Source of the DNA: Geofilum rhodophaeum
Lineage (GTDB): Bacteria > Bacteroidota > Bacteroidia > Bacteroidales > Marinilabiliaceae
Direction: 5' to 3'
Length of the DNA: 64,000 nucleotides
NCBI RefSeq assembly: GCF_002210225.1
Contig: NZ_MWUJ01000006.1
Span: forward strand, 124,001-188,000
Below are positions 54,272 through 63,358 of this stretch, piece after piece. Below the pieces are notes generated by a model that searched no databases, was not told the origin of the DNA, and was given only the letters and a program-made list of their open reading frames with translations. Position 1 is the first letter of the stretch. Each line of letters begins with the position of its first letter. The position numbers were made by a program, and so were the translations under genes.

Positions 54272-54385
54272 CTCTTTACTTTTTTAGTTAATGTGCACAC
54301 ACCCAAGGGCATCGCATCTTACATAAGTTTTAGCTTGGGCCCCGCAGGGCCCGACAAAGTTAGAAAAAAATGCCGTTGCAACAAG

Positions 54386-55444
54386 CTAGCGGCCTCCCTC
54401 CTCCATCTGCACCCGCTTACGGGGCAAAAATTGCGGATAATTCACACGAATGAACTCAATCAAGTCTTCACGCAATTTAACCCGAAGATCCCAGGCCGTA
54501 CCCGAATCCTTAGCACTGGCCAGGGCCCGCAACTCCATGGTGTTTTCCGTTGCGTTGGTCACCTGCAACACATTCACCTTGCCGTCCCAATGCGGATTGT
54601 CGGCCAGGGCCCGGGTCATGAATTCACGCAGGGCCGGCACCGGAAAACCATAATCCACATAAATAAAAACCGTACCCAAAATCTCCGCCGTTTGCCGCGT
54701 CCAATTCTGAAAAGGCGTTTCTATAAAGTAATTTACCGGCACCACCAGGCGCCGCTTGTCCCAAATGGCCACCACCACGTAAGTCAGGGTAATTTCCTCA
54801 ATGCGCCCCCACTCCCCCTCAACAATCACCACATCGTCGAGTCGTATGGGCTGCGTAATGGCCAACTGAAAACCCGCCAGCAGCATAGAAATGCTTTTTT
54901 GTGCGGCAAAACCAATAATGATGCCCGCGATTCCCGCCGAAGCCAGCAGACTTACCCCAATCTGTCGAATGGCCTCAAAACTCAGCAAGGCCATAGACAC
55001 AAAAAAGAAGACCAGCAGAAACACGACAATTCGCTCAAAAACACGAAGCTGCGTATGAATTTTTCGGGCCTTCAAATTATCTTCCGTACCCAAATCATAA
55101 CTGGCCAATATTGCTTCTTTAAGGGCCTTAACCACCGCTATAGCCAGCCAGGTAAATACCGCCAGGAAAATCAGATAGAACAATTTCCCCAAATCATAGC
55201 CCTCGATCAATACGCCCTCCAACCTAAGTCGAACAAAGTTTAGCGCAACGAGTACCACCAGCACCTTCAAGGGATACTGTACAAATCCGGCTACTCGCCT
55301 AAGTGCCGGATTGTTGTAGCGACGTACAATGCGCTTAAGCAGCCGAAACAGCCCTATGGCCGCCAAAAAACCAGCCAGCAACATCAATGCCGCAACCAGC
55401 AGCTCCGACCACCAACCTGCTTCCGTCATCCATTCCTGTAGCAT
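54386..55444 (-). CDS. MscS-family mechanosensitive channel (longer type)
   Basis: A 352-residue channel with about five predicted helices. The pore-helix region is LLASAGIAGIIIGFAAQKSISMLLAG, in shorter pieces GIAGIIIGFAAQKS, followed by the beta domain IRLDDVVIVEGEWGRIEEITL. The N-terminal extension distinguishes it from the smaller homologue at 32005-32832, and it resembles YnaI/YbdG-type or plant-like MscS paralogues. It follows a sirtuin gene by 11 bases. Confidence 0.92.
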   Translation of the reverse strand: MLQEWMTEAGWWSELLVAALMLLAGFLAAIGLFRLLKRIVRRYNNPALRRVAGFVQYPLKVLVVLVALNFVRLRLEGVLIEGYDLGKLFYLIFLAVFTWLAIAVVKALKEAILASYDLGTEDNLKARKIHTQLRVFERIVVFLLVFFFVSMALLSFEAIRQIGVSLLASAGIAGIIIGFAAQKSISMLLAGFQLAITQPIRLDDVVIVEGEWGRIEEITLTYVVVAIWDKRRLVVPVNYFIETPFQNWTRQTAEILGTVFIYVDYGFPVPALREFMTRALADNPHWDGKVNVLQVTNATENTMELRALASAKDSGTAWDLRVKLREDLIEFIRVNYPQFLPRKRVQMEEGGR

Positions 55445-55455
55445 AATTACTTCTT

Positions 55456-56202
55456 TTAAGCATCAAACAACAAAGGTTCCAGGGCAGCCATTACCTCTCC
55501 GGCTTTTCCCGTTAGGTGAATGTGCGTTACATCCCGGGTAAAAAGCGAATCTTCGGGATTAATTTCAATAACCACCGCCCCGTTTCTACGCGCCTCTTGC
55601 GGAATAAGTGCAGCCGGCATCACCTCCCCGGTACTGCCCATAATCAGACAAACATCCGCCTTGCGGGCCGCTTCCAGACTGTCGGCGTAGGCCTTCTCCG
55701 GAATGCGCTCTCCAAAAAAGATGAAATCGGGCTTTACCAGTCCCCCGCAATGCGCACAACGCAAGGGCAAAACCTTTAAATCGGCCTCCGCAGCCCCCTG
55801 CCTAAAGCCACAATGCATACACACCAACTGCTGCGAATTGCCGTGAAACTCATGCACCACCTTTGAACCCGCTTCCTGATGCAAATTATCAATGTTTTGG
55901 GTAACCACGCACCCCAGCATCCCCGCCTGCTCCATCCGCGCCAACACCTCATGCGCCTTATTGGGCCGCGCCTTCCCAAAAAAATCGTAAAAAATCTCCC
56001 GAATCACCGGCCACGACTCCTCCGGATACTGTTGAAAGTATTTCAAATCCAAAATGGTCGGGTCGTAGCGCGTCCACAAACTGTTTTCGCCCCTAAAGGG
56101 CGGAATACCACTCTCCACAGACACCCCCGCCCCTGTAAAAGCCATACAATATTTCGCTTCCTTTATAATCGAAGCCACATCTTTTAGTGTCCGTTCATCC
56201 AT
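55456..56202 (-). CDS. cobB: NAD-dependent protein deacylase (sirtuin)
   Basis: A 248-residue SIR2-family enzyme that removes acetyl or other acyl groups from lysines using NAD+. Motifs: AFTGAGVSVESGIPPFRG, VTQNIDNLHQEAGS, the His in VHEFHGN, and zinc cysteines in CMHCGF and RCAHCG. No Tyr/Arg desuccinylase pair is obvious, so deacetylation is the default. It is the first gene of a unit with an MscS channel. Confidence 0.94.
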   Translation of the reverse strand: MDERTLKDVASIIKEAKYCMAFTGAGVSVESGIPPFRGENSLWTRYDPTILDLKYFQQYPEESWPVIREIFYDFFGKARPNKAHEVLARMEQAGMLGCVVTQNIDNLHQEAGSKVVHEFHGNSQQLVCMHCGFRQGAAEADLKVLPLRCAHCGGLVKPDFIFFGERIPEKAYADSLEAARKADVCLIMGSTGEVMPAALIPQEARRNGAVVIEINPEDSLFTRDVTHIHLTGKAGEVMAALEPLLFDA

Positions 56203-56293
56203 AGTCTCTCCTTAAGCTGCAAAGCCTAAATTTAACTAAAAGTCGCCACACCCGGAAGCCTCCCGCACTTTTTAAGTTTCGTAAACACAGTAA

Positions 56294-56322
56294 AGCCGGA
56301 GTCGCCCAAAGGCGCCCCGGCT
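56294..56322 (-). terminator. probable terminator of sucD
   Basis: AGCCGG/CCGGCT with an inner GTCGCC/GGCGCC stem forms a bulged GC-rich hairpin about 30 bases past the sucD stop on the minus strand. The T tract is weak. Confidence 0.55.
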
Positions 56323-56350
56323 CTAACCGCACGTTTCAAAACAAAAAATC

Positions 56351-57235
56351 TTATCCTGCCTTTTGGGCCTTCAGGGCCTCCAGCATGGTGGCCCCAATGG
56401 CCGCCGGAGAATCCACCACATGCAAACCACAGGCACGCATCACCTCCATTTTAGCCGCAGCCGTATCGTCCTTACCGCCCACAATGGCACCGGCATGACC
56501 CATTCTGCGCCCCGGAGGCGCTGTTTGTCCCGCAATAAAGCCCACCACCGGCTTGGTACCGTGCTCCTTAATCCAGCGGGCCGCATCCGTCTCCATGCTG
56601 CCGCCAATTTCACCAATCATCACAATGCCCTCGGTATCCGGATCGTTCATCAAAAGCTTAACCGCCTCCAAAGTAGAAGTACCAATCACCGGGTCGCCCC
56701 CAATACCAATACAAGTACTCTGTCCCAGTCCCAGCTTCGTCAACTGATCCACCGCCTCGTATGTCAGCGTACCCGAGCGACTCACCACGCCAATGCTGCC
56801 CTGCTGGTGAATAAAACCAGGCATAATGCCCACCTTGGCCTTACCGGGCGATATAACACCGGGACAGTTGGGGCCAATCAACGTCACCTGCTTGTCGGCC
56901 AAAAAAGCCTTGGCCTTAATCATGTCGGCCACCGGAATGCCCTCAGTTATGGCTACAATAACCGCAATACCCGCATCGGCCGCCTCCATAATGGCATCCG
57001 CCGCAAAAGCCGGGGGCACAAATATCACCGAAGTATCGGCACCGGTCGCCTTAACCGCTTCCTCCACCGAATTAAAAACCGGCAGGCCCAAATGTACCGA
57101 ACCGCCCTTGCCCGGGGTTACGCCCCCTACCACATCGCTGCCGTACTCCAACATTTGTCCGGCATGAAAAGTCCCTTCGCTGCCGGTAAAGCCCTGTACA
57201 ATAATCTTAGAATGCTGATCAATCAATACACTCAT
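56351..57235 (-). CDS. sucD: succinate-CoA ligase subunit alpha
   Basis: A 294-residue alpha subunit that forms succinyl-CoA with phosphorylation through a His. Motifs: [21 protein letters not shown], CoA-binding [21 protein letters not shown], and the phosphohistidine loop [14 protein letters not shown] 57235 is chosen over a 23-residue upstream extension. The beta subunit sucC is not adjacent, so this is a split arrangement. Confidence 0.95.
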   Translation of the reverse strand: MSVLIDQHSKIIVQGFTGSEGTFHAGQMLEYGSDVVGGVTPGKGGSVHLGLPVFNSVEEAVKATGADTSVIFVPPAFAADAIMEAADAGIAVIVAITEGIPVADMIKAKAFLADKQVTLIGPNCPGVISPGKAKVGIMPGFIHQQGSIGVVSRSGTLTYEAVDQLTKLGLGQSTCIGIGGDPVIGTSTLEAVKLLMNDPDTEGIVMIGEIGGSMETDAARWIKEHGTKPVVGFIAGQTAPPGRRMGHAGAIVGGKDDTAAAKMEVMRACGLHVVDSPAAIGATMLEALKAQKAG

Positions 57236-57326
57236 ATGTCCTTTATTTATTTGGTTCCATTTCCCGTTAAAATTAACATTATTTATAACACCAGGAAGCC
57301 CCAATGGTTCACAAAAAAATAAAGCT

Positions 57327-57334
57327 TAACTTTG
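57327..57334 (+). promoter_or_regulatory. candidate -7 box for mnmE
   Basis: TAACTTTG fits TAnnTTTG, 16 bases before the mnmE ATG, implying a very short leader. Confidence 0.45.
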
Positions 57335-57350
57335 CCGAAAAGTCAGTTCC

Positions 57351-58763
57351 ATGAACCAAAGCGACACCATTTGCGCCATATCAACCGCCCAGGGCATGGG
57401 CGCCATTGCCGTAATCCGCCTGGCCGGCCCCCAGGCCTTTGCCATTTGCGACCAAATATTTTTACCCGCCCGTAAAGGCAAAAAAATAGCCGAACAAGCC
57501 GGCAACACCGTCCATTTTGGCCGCATCAACGACGGAGAAAAAGATCTGGACGAAGTACTGCTCACCGTATTTAAAGCCCCCCACAGCTTTACCGGCGACG
57601 ATGTGGTAGAAATTGCCTGTCACGGCGCCCCCTACATACAACAACAGCTGCTGCAACTGCTTACCCAACAAGGCGCCCGACTGGCCCAACCCGGAGAATT
57701 TACCCAGCGCGCCTTTTTAAACGGAAAAATGGATTTGAGTCAGGCCGAAGCCGTGGCCGACCTCATAGCTGCCCGCAGCGAAGCTGCGCGCAGAGTAGCC
57801 CTGCAACAAATGCGCGGCGGCTTCTCCTCTGCCCTGCTGCAACTGCGCGAACGCCTCCTGTGGTTCATCTCCCTCGTAGAGCTGGAACTCGACTTCAGCG
57901 AAGAAGACGTAGAATTTGCCAACCGCGACGAACTCGCCGCCCTCGTCAACGAATTAGAAGCCCACCTGCAGCGCCTCGTTCAGTCCTTTTCGCTCGGAAA
58001 CGTCATCAAAAACGGCATCCCCGTTGCCATCGTTGGGCATACCAACGCCGGAAAAAGCACCCTGCTCAACGCCCTGCTCAACGAAGAGCGCGCCATTGTA
58101 TCGGACATACACGGCACCACCCGCGATGCCATTGAAGACAGCATCAACCTCGGCGGCATCTCCTTCCGCTTCATCGACACCGCCGGCATACGCAGCACCG
58201 CCGACCAAATCGAAAACATGGGCATCGCCCTCACCTACAACAAAGTAAAACAAGCCGCCATCGTCCTATTGTTGGTCGACGTAAACGACCCCGAAGATAA
58301 AATTCACGAAGCCGTAAGCGACATTCGGCAAAAAACCGATCCCCAGCGTCAACAGCTCCTTGTGGTCGTCAACAAAACCGACCTCAGCGATCCCGAAACC
58401 CTCAAAACCAAATTCTCCAAAGCCGCCTTCAGCGAACTCAGCGGCAGCGACAACATCGTAGCCATTTCGGCCAAGCACCGCCACAACCTCGACCAGCTTA
58501 CCAGTGAACTGCTTAAAAGCGTCGATCTCCAGGCCATCGACAACGACGAAATAATTGTCACCAACGCCCGCCACCACGAAGCCCTCAGCCAGGCCCTCAT
58601 CAGCCTCCAGCGCGTAAAAGAAGGCCTCCAAAACGGCATCTCCGGCGACTTCCTGGCCCAGGACATCCGCGAAGTATTGCACCATATAGGCTCAATCACT
58701 GGTCAGATCTCTACTGACGAGATATTGGGAAACATCTTTAAGAACTTTTGTATCGGAAAATAA
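57351..58763 (+). CDS. mnmE: tRNA modification GTPase MnmE
   Basis: A 470-residue GTPase that, with MnmG, installs the cmnm5 group on tRNA wobble uridines. The N-terminal folate-binding domain begins ICAISTAQGMGAIAVIRLAG. The helical middle contains GEFTQRAFLNGKMDLSQAEAV. The G domain has GHTNAGKSTLLNALL, DTAGIRSTADQIE and NKTD, and the C-terminus ends in the catalytic CIGK. Its GC-rich third positions contrast with the AT-rich genes beyond 59.6 kb. Confidence 0.97.
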   Translation: MNQSDTICAISTAQGMGAIAVIRLAGPQAFAICDQIFLPARKGKKIAEQAGNTVHFGRINDGEKDLDEVLLTVFKAPHSFTGDDVVEIACHGAPYIQQQLLQLLTQQGARLAQPGEFTQRAFLNGKMDLSQAEAVADLIAARSEAARRVALQQMRGGFSSALLQLRERLLWFISLVELELDFSEEDVEFANRDELAALVNELEAHLQRLVQSFSLGNVIKNGIPVAIVGHTNAGKSTLLNALLNEERAIVSDIHGTTRDAIEDSINLGGISFRFIDTAGIRSTADQIENMGIALTYNKVKQAAIVLLLVDVNDPEDKIHEAVSDIRQKTDPQRQQLLVVVNKTDLSDPETLKTKFSKAAFSELSGSDNIVAISAKHRHNLDQLTSELLKSVDLQAIDNDEIIVTNARHHEALSQALISLQRVKEGLQNGISGDFLAQDIREVLHHIGSITGQISTDEILGNIFKNFCIGK

Positions 58764-58794
58764 TTCTCCCCCATTACAGCCACACCCCACCCCT

Positions 58795-59559
58795 ATGAAA
58801 ATCCAATACTGCTCCGATTTACACCTTGAATTTGCTCAAAACGCATTGTTTTTACACAAGAACTCCATCAAACCGGTTGCAGATATCCTTATCCTGGCAG
58901 GAGACATAACCCTTTGGGGCCAAAAGCATTTTAAGCACTGGTTTTTCGACTATGTTTCCAAGCATTGGGAAAGGGTCTACTATATACCGGGCAACCACGA
59001 GTTCTATTCCGGGAGGGATATCAGGGTATTGGACCAACCAGTAAAGGAAGCAATCCGCGACAATGTGTTTCTGGTAAATAACCAAGTGGTCTCCCTTGAT
59101 AATTGCGACCTGTTCCTAACCGCATTTTGGTCACACATCTCGGACAATAAAAGTTTGCTAATTGAAGCTCACGTAAGCGATTTTCGTCTTATCAAATATC
59201 GAGGAAAGCCGCTTAGGGCAAAAGACTTCAACAAGCTGCATGCTCAAAGCATCGACTTTTTAAAAACAAGCATACCAGAATCAAAGGCCAAACACAAGAT
59301 TGTTGTCAGCCACCATGTGCCCAGCCAAATGGTCAATCCGACGATGTACAAAGACTCTGACATTAACCCCGCTTTCGTTTCAGAGCAAAAGGATCTCATC
59401 CTCGAACTCCAACCCGACTACTGGATTTATGGCCACCACCACGCCAATATGCCCGAAACCACCATTGAGAAAACCAAACTGATAACCAATCAACTTGGCT
59501 ATGTCCAAATGGCTGAACACCACCAACACCGACACTCTGCCTATATTGATTTGGGTTAA
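58795..59559 (+). CDS. calcineurin-like metallophosphoesterase
   Basis: A 254-residue metallophosphoesterase. Di-metal motifs appear in order: YCSDLHLEF (DxH), LAGDITLWG (GDxx), YIPGNHEFYSG (GNHE), VVSHHVP, and WIYGHHHANM (GHxH). The substrate is unknown, with cyclic nucleotides or phosphodiesters typical for the family. It follows mnmE by 31 bases and has intermediate base composition. It is the last ordinary gene before the cassette region. Confidence 0.9.
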   Translation: MKIQYCSDLHLEFAQNALFLHKNSIKPVADILILAGDITLWGQKHFKHWFFDYVSKHWERVYYIPGNHEFYSGRDIRVLDQPVKEAIRDNVFLVNNQVVSLDNCDLFLTAFWSHISDNKSLLIEAHVSDFRLIKYRGKPLRAKDFNKLHAQSIDFLKTSIPESKAKHKIVVSHHVPSQMVNPTMYKDSDINPAFVSEQKDLILELQPDYWIYGHHHANMPETTIEKTKLITNQLGYVQMAEHHQHRHSAYIDLG

Positions 59560-59683
59560 ACCCGGCGCTTCCCCGCCCCTTTGGAGCAACTCATATCAAA
59601 TAAAAGAAAAAAACTTTTAACTTAGTATGCTATTTGGTACTATGACATTTGTGTTTTGGCATATTACTCCTAAACGCAATAGT

Positions 59684-59705
59684 CGCTATAACAATGTTGG
59701 GCACC
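59684..59705 (+). other. cassette-array boundary core site (attI-like or truncated attC)
   Basis: CGCTATAACAAT is followed by GTTGGGC (59696-59702), which fits the integron core GTTRRRY. ATGTTGGGCACC is the exact reverse complement of GGTGCCCAACAT at 60418-60429. No palindromic partner arm is seen in the 136 bases after the metallophosphoesterase stop, so this is either a simple attI-like or secondary site, or a decayed attC. Confidence 0.5.
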
Positions 59706-60545
59706 ATTAAAAAATCCGTGCAAGCGAGTGATTTGTTAAACTATGATTAGACAATAAATTAAGAGGATTAAGAAACAGTATCGACTGGAGATAAACCATT
59801 TGATTAAGAGAAAATTCAACGGTTAATAATGGACTATAGCATGAACTGGATAAAGAAAACAACAATTTCAATAGCATTCTTATTAGTAATTGTAACTCTC
59901 TCAGGATTATGTAATTTAAATGCTCAAATACAAACTGAGAAAAATGATAGTTTGGAAATATTCAATTATTGCATTGAAAATATTGAATCCACAAATGACA
60001 GATTGTATGGAGAACTTGAATATTATGAAAGAAACATAAAAGATTTTCCCATTTCATACAAAGATAATATACATGAAACGCTCAATAGATTGGATGCTTT
60101 TTATGAGGAGACTTTGAGAATTCAGAAATATGCTAGTTTCGATGATTCAATAGTTTTTAACAATGATTTATATTTAATTCAGGTTGAAGGATTAATAAAC
60201 TTTTTGGCAAATAAGAATATCAATGACCAAATAACACAACCCTTGACAACTATTTCCAAAAGATTTGAAAAAACGGAGAGACTTTCATATGTTGATTTTT
60301 TTTCAAAGCTGCAGTTCACAAGGATTGAATTATTATTCATTAAGCAAGACATCTTGATGATGTATATAGCAGGTATTGATAAATGTAGATTAAACTGTAT
60401 AGGAAATTTATAAAAACGGTGCCCAACATCATATATAAAACATTGGGGATTAAGTGTTTATATTAATCTTTCTGCCCCGCACCAACTTTTGTAACGGCAG
60501 ACAGGGATGACACCCGCAATCCCCAACATTTCATATATGTGGGCG
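59697..60545 (+). mobile_element. gene cassette 1 (integron type)
   Basis: An 849-base unit bounded by core cuts after the G of GTTGGGC (59696) and of GTTAGCT (60545). It carries one ORF and an attC-like site. Its 5' end and the start of its own attC are exact reverse complements over 12 bases, as expected when a circular cassette is inserted at a core site. It is AT-rich compared with the chromosome to the left. Confidence 0.7.
59829..60413 (+). CDS. cassette 1 protein, small exported, unknown function
   Basis: A 194-residue protein with signal peptide (TTISIAFLLVIVTLSGLCN). The mature part is mainly helical and acidic, with paired segments such as CIENIESTNDRLYGELEYYE and INDQITQPLTTISKRFEK, and two Cys at the end (DKCRLNCIGNL). 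No family is recognised. A second in-frame ATG at 59841 is equally plausible. The stop lies 5 bases before the attC-like site, the tight packing usual for cassettes. Codon use is AT-rich. Confidence 0.7.
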   Translation: MDYSMNWIKKTTISIAFLLVIVTLSGLCNLNAQIQTEKNDSLEIFNYCIENIESTNDRLYGELEYYERNIKDFPISYKDNIHETLNRLDAFYEETLRIQKYASFDDSIVFNNDLYLIQVEGLINFLANKNINDQITQPLTTISKRFEKTERLSYVDFFSKLQFTRIELLFIKQDILMMYIAGIDKCRLNCIGNL

Positions 60546-60551
60546 TTAGCT
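60421..60551 (+). other. attC-like recombination site of cassette 1
   Basis: A 131-base imperfect palindrome. It starts GCCCAAC (RYYYAAC) and ends GTTAGCT at the next cassette's start. The long arms at 60431-60451 and 60518-60538 share ATATAT, AAA and TTGGGGATT and pair over about 21 bases with few mismatches. An inner CTGCC/GGCAG stem lies at the top. Length and architecture match attC sites. The final core departs from GTTRRRY by one base. Confidence 0.72.
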
Positions 60552-63358
60552 GCAAGCCAAAGAGACCGTCGTAAACAATATGAACTAGATAAAAGAAGAC
60601 AAAATGTCCATATATCAGGAGATACTAGATTGGTCACAACAACGACCTGATTTTATTAAAGATGCACTTAGAAGAATAATATCAAATTCAACTATTAATC
60701 AAAACGACATTGCTGAATTAGTGCAATTGTTAAAGAAAGAAAATGGAGATACAAGTATAACAATCAATGCAGTTCCATTCAATAACACACATATTCCTTC
60801 AGCTACAGGTTCTTTGGCTCATTATCCAAGATTAATTAGTTTGAAACAACCAATAAATATTAGTGCATTACATAATCAAGGGAAACTTCAATTTGCTAGT
60901 AATGGATTGACTGTTATATATGGGAACAATGGTTCAGGAAAGTCAAGCTATTCGAGAATACTGAAAAAACTGTGTTGGAGTAGAAACTCAAATATTGAAT
61001 TAATGAAAAACGTTTTTACTCCAAATGCAACTCAGCAACAAGTTGAATTTGAAATTGATATTAATGGAATAAACACTAGGTTTCAATGGGTAGAAAACGC
61101 TCCTTCTCACCCTGCTTTAAGCTCAATAAATGTTTTTGATACCAACTGTGGCGATATTTACATAAACAGTGAAAACCCGACAGAATATAAGCCAGTTGGA
61201 ATAGATGTATTAGAAAGGTTAATTCCTGTTTTAAATGAAATATCTCAATCATTAAATAATGAAATTGCATTATACAATACCACAAAACCACCTATAGACC
61301 AGCGATTAAATACGACTCCAACAGGTCAATGGTATTCTAATTTTGAGAGTTTAACAAGACCTGTTATAGATAATTACTTACAGTTTAGTGCAGATAATGC
61401 TACGCGCAAAAATGAATTACATAAACTTATAAATACTCAAAATCCTCAAGAAAATATTAAAAATCTAACAGGTTTAAAAGCAAGATTAGATAATTATGCA
61501 AAACAAATTGAAAATGTTGAAGCTTTTTTTGACGAAGAGAATATTACGGAAATAAAAAGTCTCAGAACTAATTTTGAAAATACAAAAAAAGCTTATGATA
61601 TTCTGACCAGTGAATTAAAAGAAATAAATACAATCGAAGGATTTGGTTCTAACCCATGGAGAGTACTTTGGGAAGCAGCTCAAAAATTTGCACAAAGCTC
61701 AGGGATGACAGATGGAGAAAAGTTCCCTTCATCAAGTTCACTGGAGAAATGTGTTTTATGTCAACAGGATTTAGATGAAGTTGCCCAGAAAAGATTGATT
61801 GGATTCAATCAATTTATTTCTAATGATATTTCAACTAAGTTATCGAAAGCACAACATGGGATTAATAATAAAATTCAATCTTTTGAATCTCTTGTAGCAT
61901 TATCTATAGATAATTTCAAGGAACTTACTCAATATATTCCTGATTTTGAAAAGAGTTTCAATAGCTTTTATAGTTCTGTTGAATATTCCAAATCAAAAAT
62001 AATTGGTTTTCTAAGAAAAGGAGAAGAATTAAATATAGGTATTGCTCCTATCTCTGTTAGCATTAGAAATTTAATACCTGATATTGACAGACAATTGGCA
62101 CAAAATAACCAATTGCTAAAAAATAGAAATACTTTAATAGCAGAATATAATGAACTTTTTGCTAAGGAATACTTATTTAACAATAAGAACCAAATATTAA
62201 AATATTATGACGAATTAAAGTATAAATCATGGATATCAAAATGCCAGTCCAATTTAAATACCACTAGTATATCTAGAAAAATTGGAGCTCTAATGGAGAA
62301 TCAAGCAATTAGCTTACAACATCAAGAATTTATTAATCACTTAAACTATTTTAACTCTGAAATAGCAACCAAAGTATTATTGTCAAAATCAAGAACATCG
62401 CAAGGTAGTACTTTTCAGAAGTGTAGTTTAAATGGGATTAATCATTCTATTGAATCCATCTTAAGCGAAGGTGAGCAAAAAATAATTGCTCTTTCTAATT
62501 TTTTGGCAGAATGTACAATTGATGGGCGAAAAAACACAATCGTATTTGATGACCCTGTGAATTCTTTAGATATGGATTATAGGGACTTAATTGCAAATAA
62601 GATTGTAACGCTATCGCAAGATAGACAGATAATTGTTCTAACTCATGATTTATCATTTTTGCGATTATTAATAGATACACATAAGACTATAAATTCAAGT
62701 GATTGTGAAATAATTGGGATAGACAAGTATAATGGAATCAGCGGCATTGTTACTGATGAAATACCCTATTTAGCAAAGAATGTTCAAGAAAGGATTAACT
62801 CAATAAGACGAATTCTAATTGAACATGATGCCCTACAAATTACGGATGCACATGGTCGAGAAACTAAATTGGATTCCGCAAGAAAAAGATTTAGAATGTT
62901 GTTGGAGCGTTCAGTAGAAGAAATTCTATCCAATAAGACCTATGAGCGATTTTCAAAGAACATCCATCTAAAAAAAGGGAATTTATCAAGTTATATTGTA
63001 ACAGAACAATCTGATATTGATTTCTTATTGAACTTATTTGGGAAATACTCAGTAACTGAACATGATGGTGGTACAACTGCTATTCCTCAGTTACCAAATA
63101 AAACAACAATCGAACAAGATATTAGAGCCTACTCAACGTGGAAGGATGATTTTAAAGCCAAATTGAAAACTTTTGTAGCTTCATATAATTAAACAAAACA
63201 AATATAAATAAATGAAGGCCAGCAGCTAACAAAGCTATATACCCCAGCCGTGGCATCCACAGCATATTGAGGGTTTCGTTTTACCCTCTCCCATGCTTTC
63301 AAGCTGATAAATCCACAGCTGGTCTGAAAGCCACGCCCAGGGGAATATAGCCGGGACG
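60546..63358 (+). mobile_element. gene cassette 2 (integron type, large)
   Basis: A 2813-base unit. It begins TTAGCTGC, and its attC-like site starts after GCAGCTAAC (63222-63230), the exact reverse complement of GTTAGCTGC (60545-60553). It carries a single 862-codon ORF in the same direction as cassette 1. Most known cassettes are under about 1 kb, so this one is unusually large. Base composition is strongly AT-rich. Confidence 0.7.
60604..63192 (+). CDS. SMC/RloC-like AAA ATPase with zinc-hook-like CxxC
   Basis: An 862-residue ATPase. Walker A is GNNGSGKS (107-114). Long coiled coils of about 230-600 are interrupted by CVLCQQ (Cys383, Cys386), a Rad50/RloC-type hook motif. The ABC signature is LSEGEQ (620-625), Walker B is IVFDDP (646-651), and the H-loop is LTHD (His681). 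The C-terminal 170 residues hold Arg764-x3-Glu768 and a later His820, resembling the anticodon-nuclease triad of PrrC/RloC. It is likely a defence or DNA-damage ATPase. The nuclease idea is inference. No partner gene is present. Confidence 0.85.
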   Translation: MSIYQEILDWSQQRPDFIKDALRRIISNSTINQNDIAELVQLLKKENGDTSITINAVPFNNTHIPSATGSLAHYPRLISLKQPINISALHNQGKLQFASNGLTVIYGNNGSGKSSYSRILKKLCWSRNSNIELMKNVFTPNATQQQVEFEIDINGINTRFQWVENAPSHPALSSINVFDTNCGDIYINSENPTEYKPVGIDVLERLIPVLNEISQSLNNEIALYNTTKPPIDQRLNTTPTGQWYSNFESLTRPVIDNYLQFSADNATRKNELHKLINTQNPQENIKNLTGLKARLDNYAKQIENVEAFFDEENITEIKSLRTNFENTKKAYDILTSELKEINTIEGFGSNPWRVLWEAAQKFAQSSGMTDGEKFPSSSSLEKCVLCQQDLDEVAQKRLIGFNQFISNDISTKLSKAQHGINNKIQSFESLVALSIDNFKELTQYIPDFEKSFNSFYSSVEYSKSKIIGFLRKGEELNIGIAPISVSIRNLIPDIDRQLAQNNQLLKNRNTLIAEYNELFAKEYLFNNKNQILKYYDELKYKSWISKCQSNLNTTSISRKIGALMENQAISLQHQEFINHLNYFNSEIATKVLLSKSRTSQGSTFQKCSLNGINHSIESILSEGEQKIIALSNFLAECTIDGRKNTIVFDDPVNSLDMDYRDLIANKIVTLSQDRQIIVLTHDLSFLRLLIDTHKTINSSDCEIIGIDKYNGISGIVTDEIPYLAKNVQERINSIRRILIEHDALQITDAHGRETKLDSARKRFRMLLERSVEEILSNKTYERFSKNIHLKKGNLSSYIVTEQSDIDFLLNLFGKYSVTEHDGGTTAIPQLPNKTTIEQDIRAYSTWKDDFKAKLKTFVASYN

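Noticed and set aside
58795-59559. Metallophosphoesterase gene as the first integron cassette
   Set aside because: No GTTRRRY core precedes it and no matching RYYYAAC site follows it. It is spaced like a normal neighbour of mnmE.
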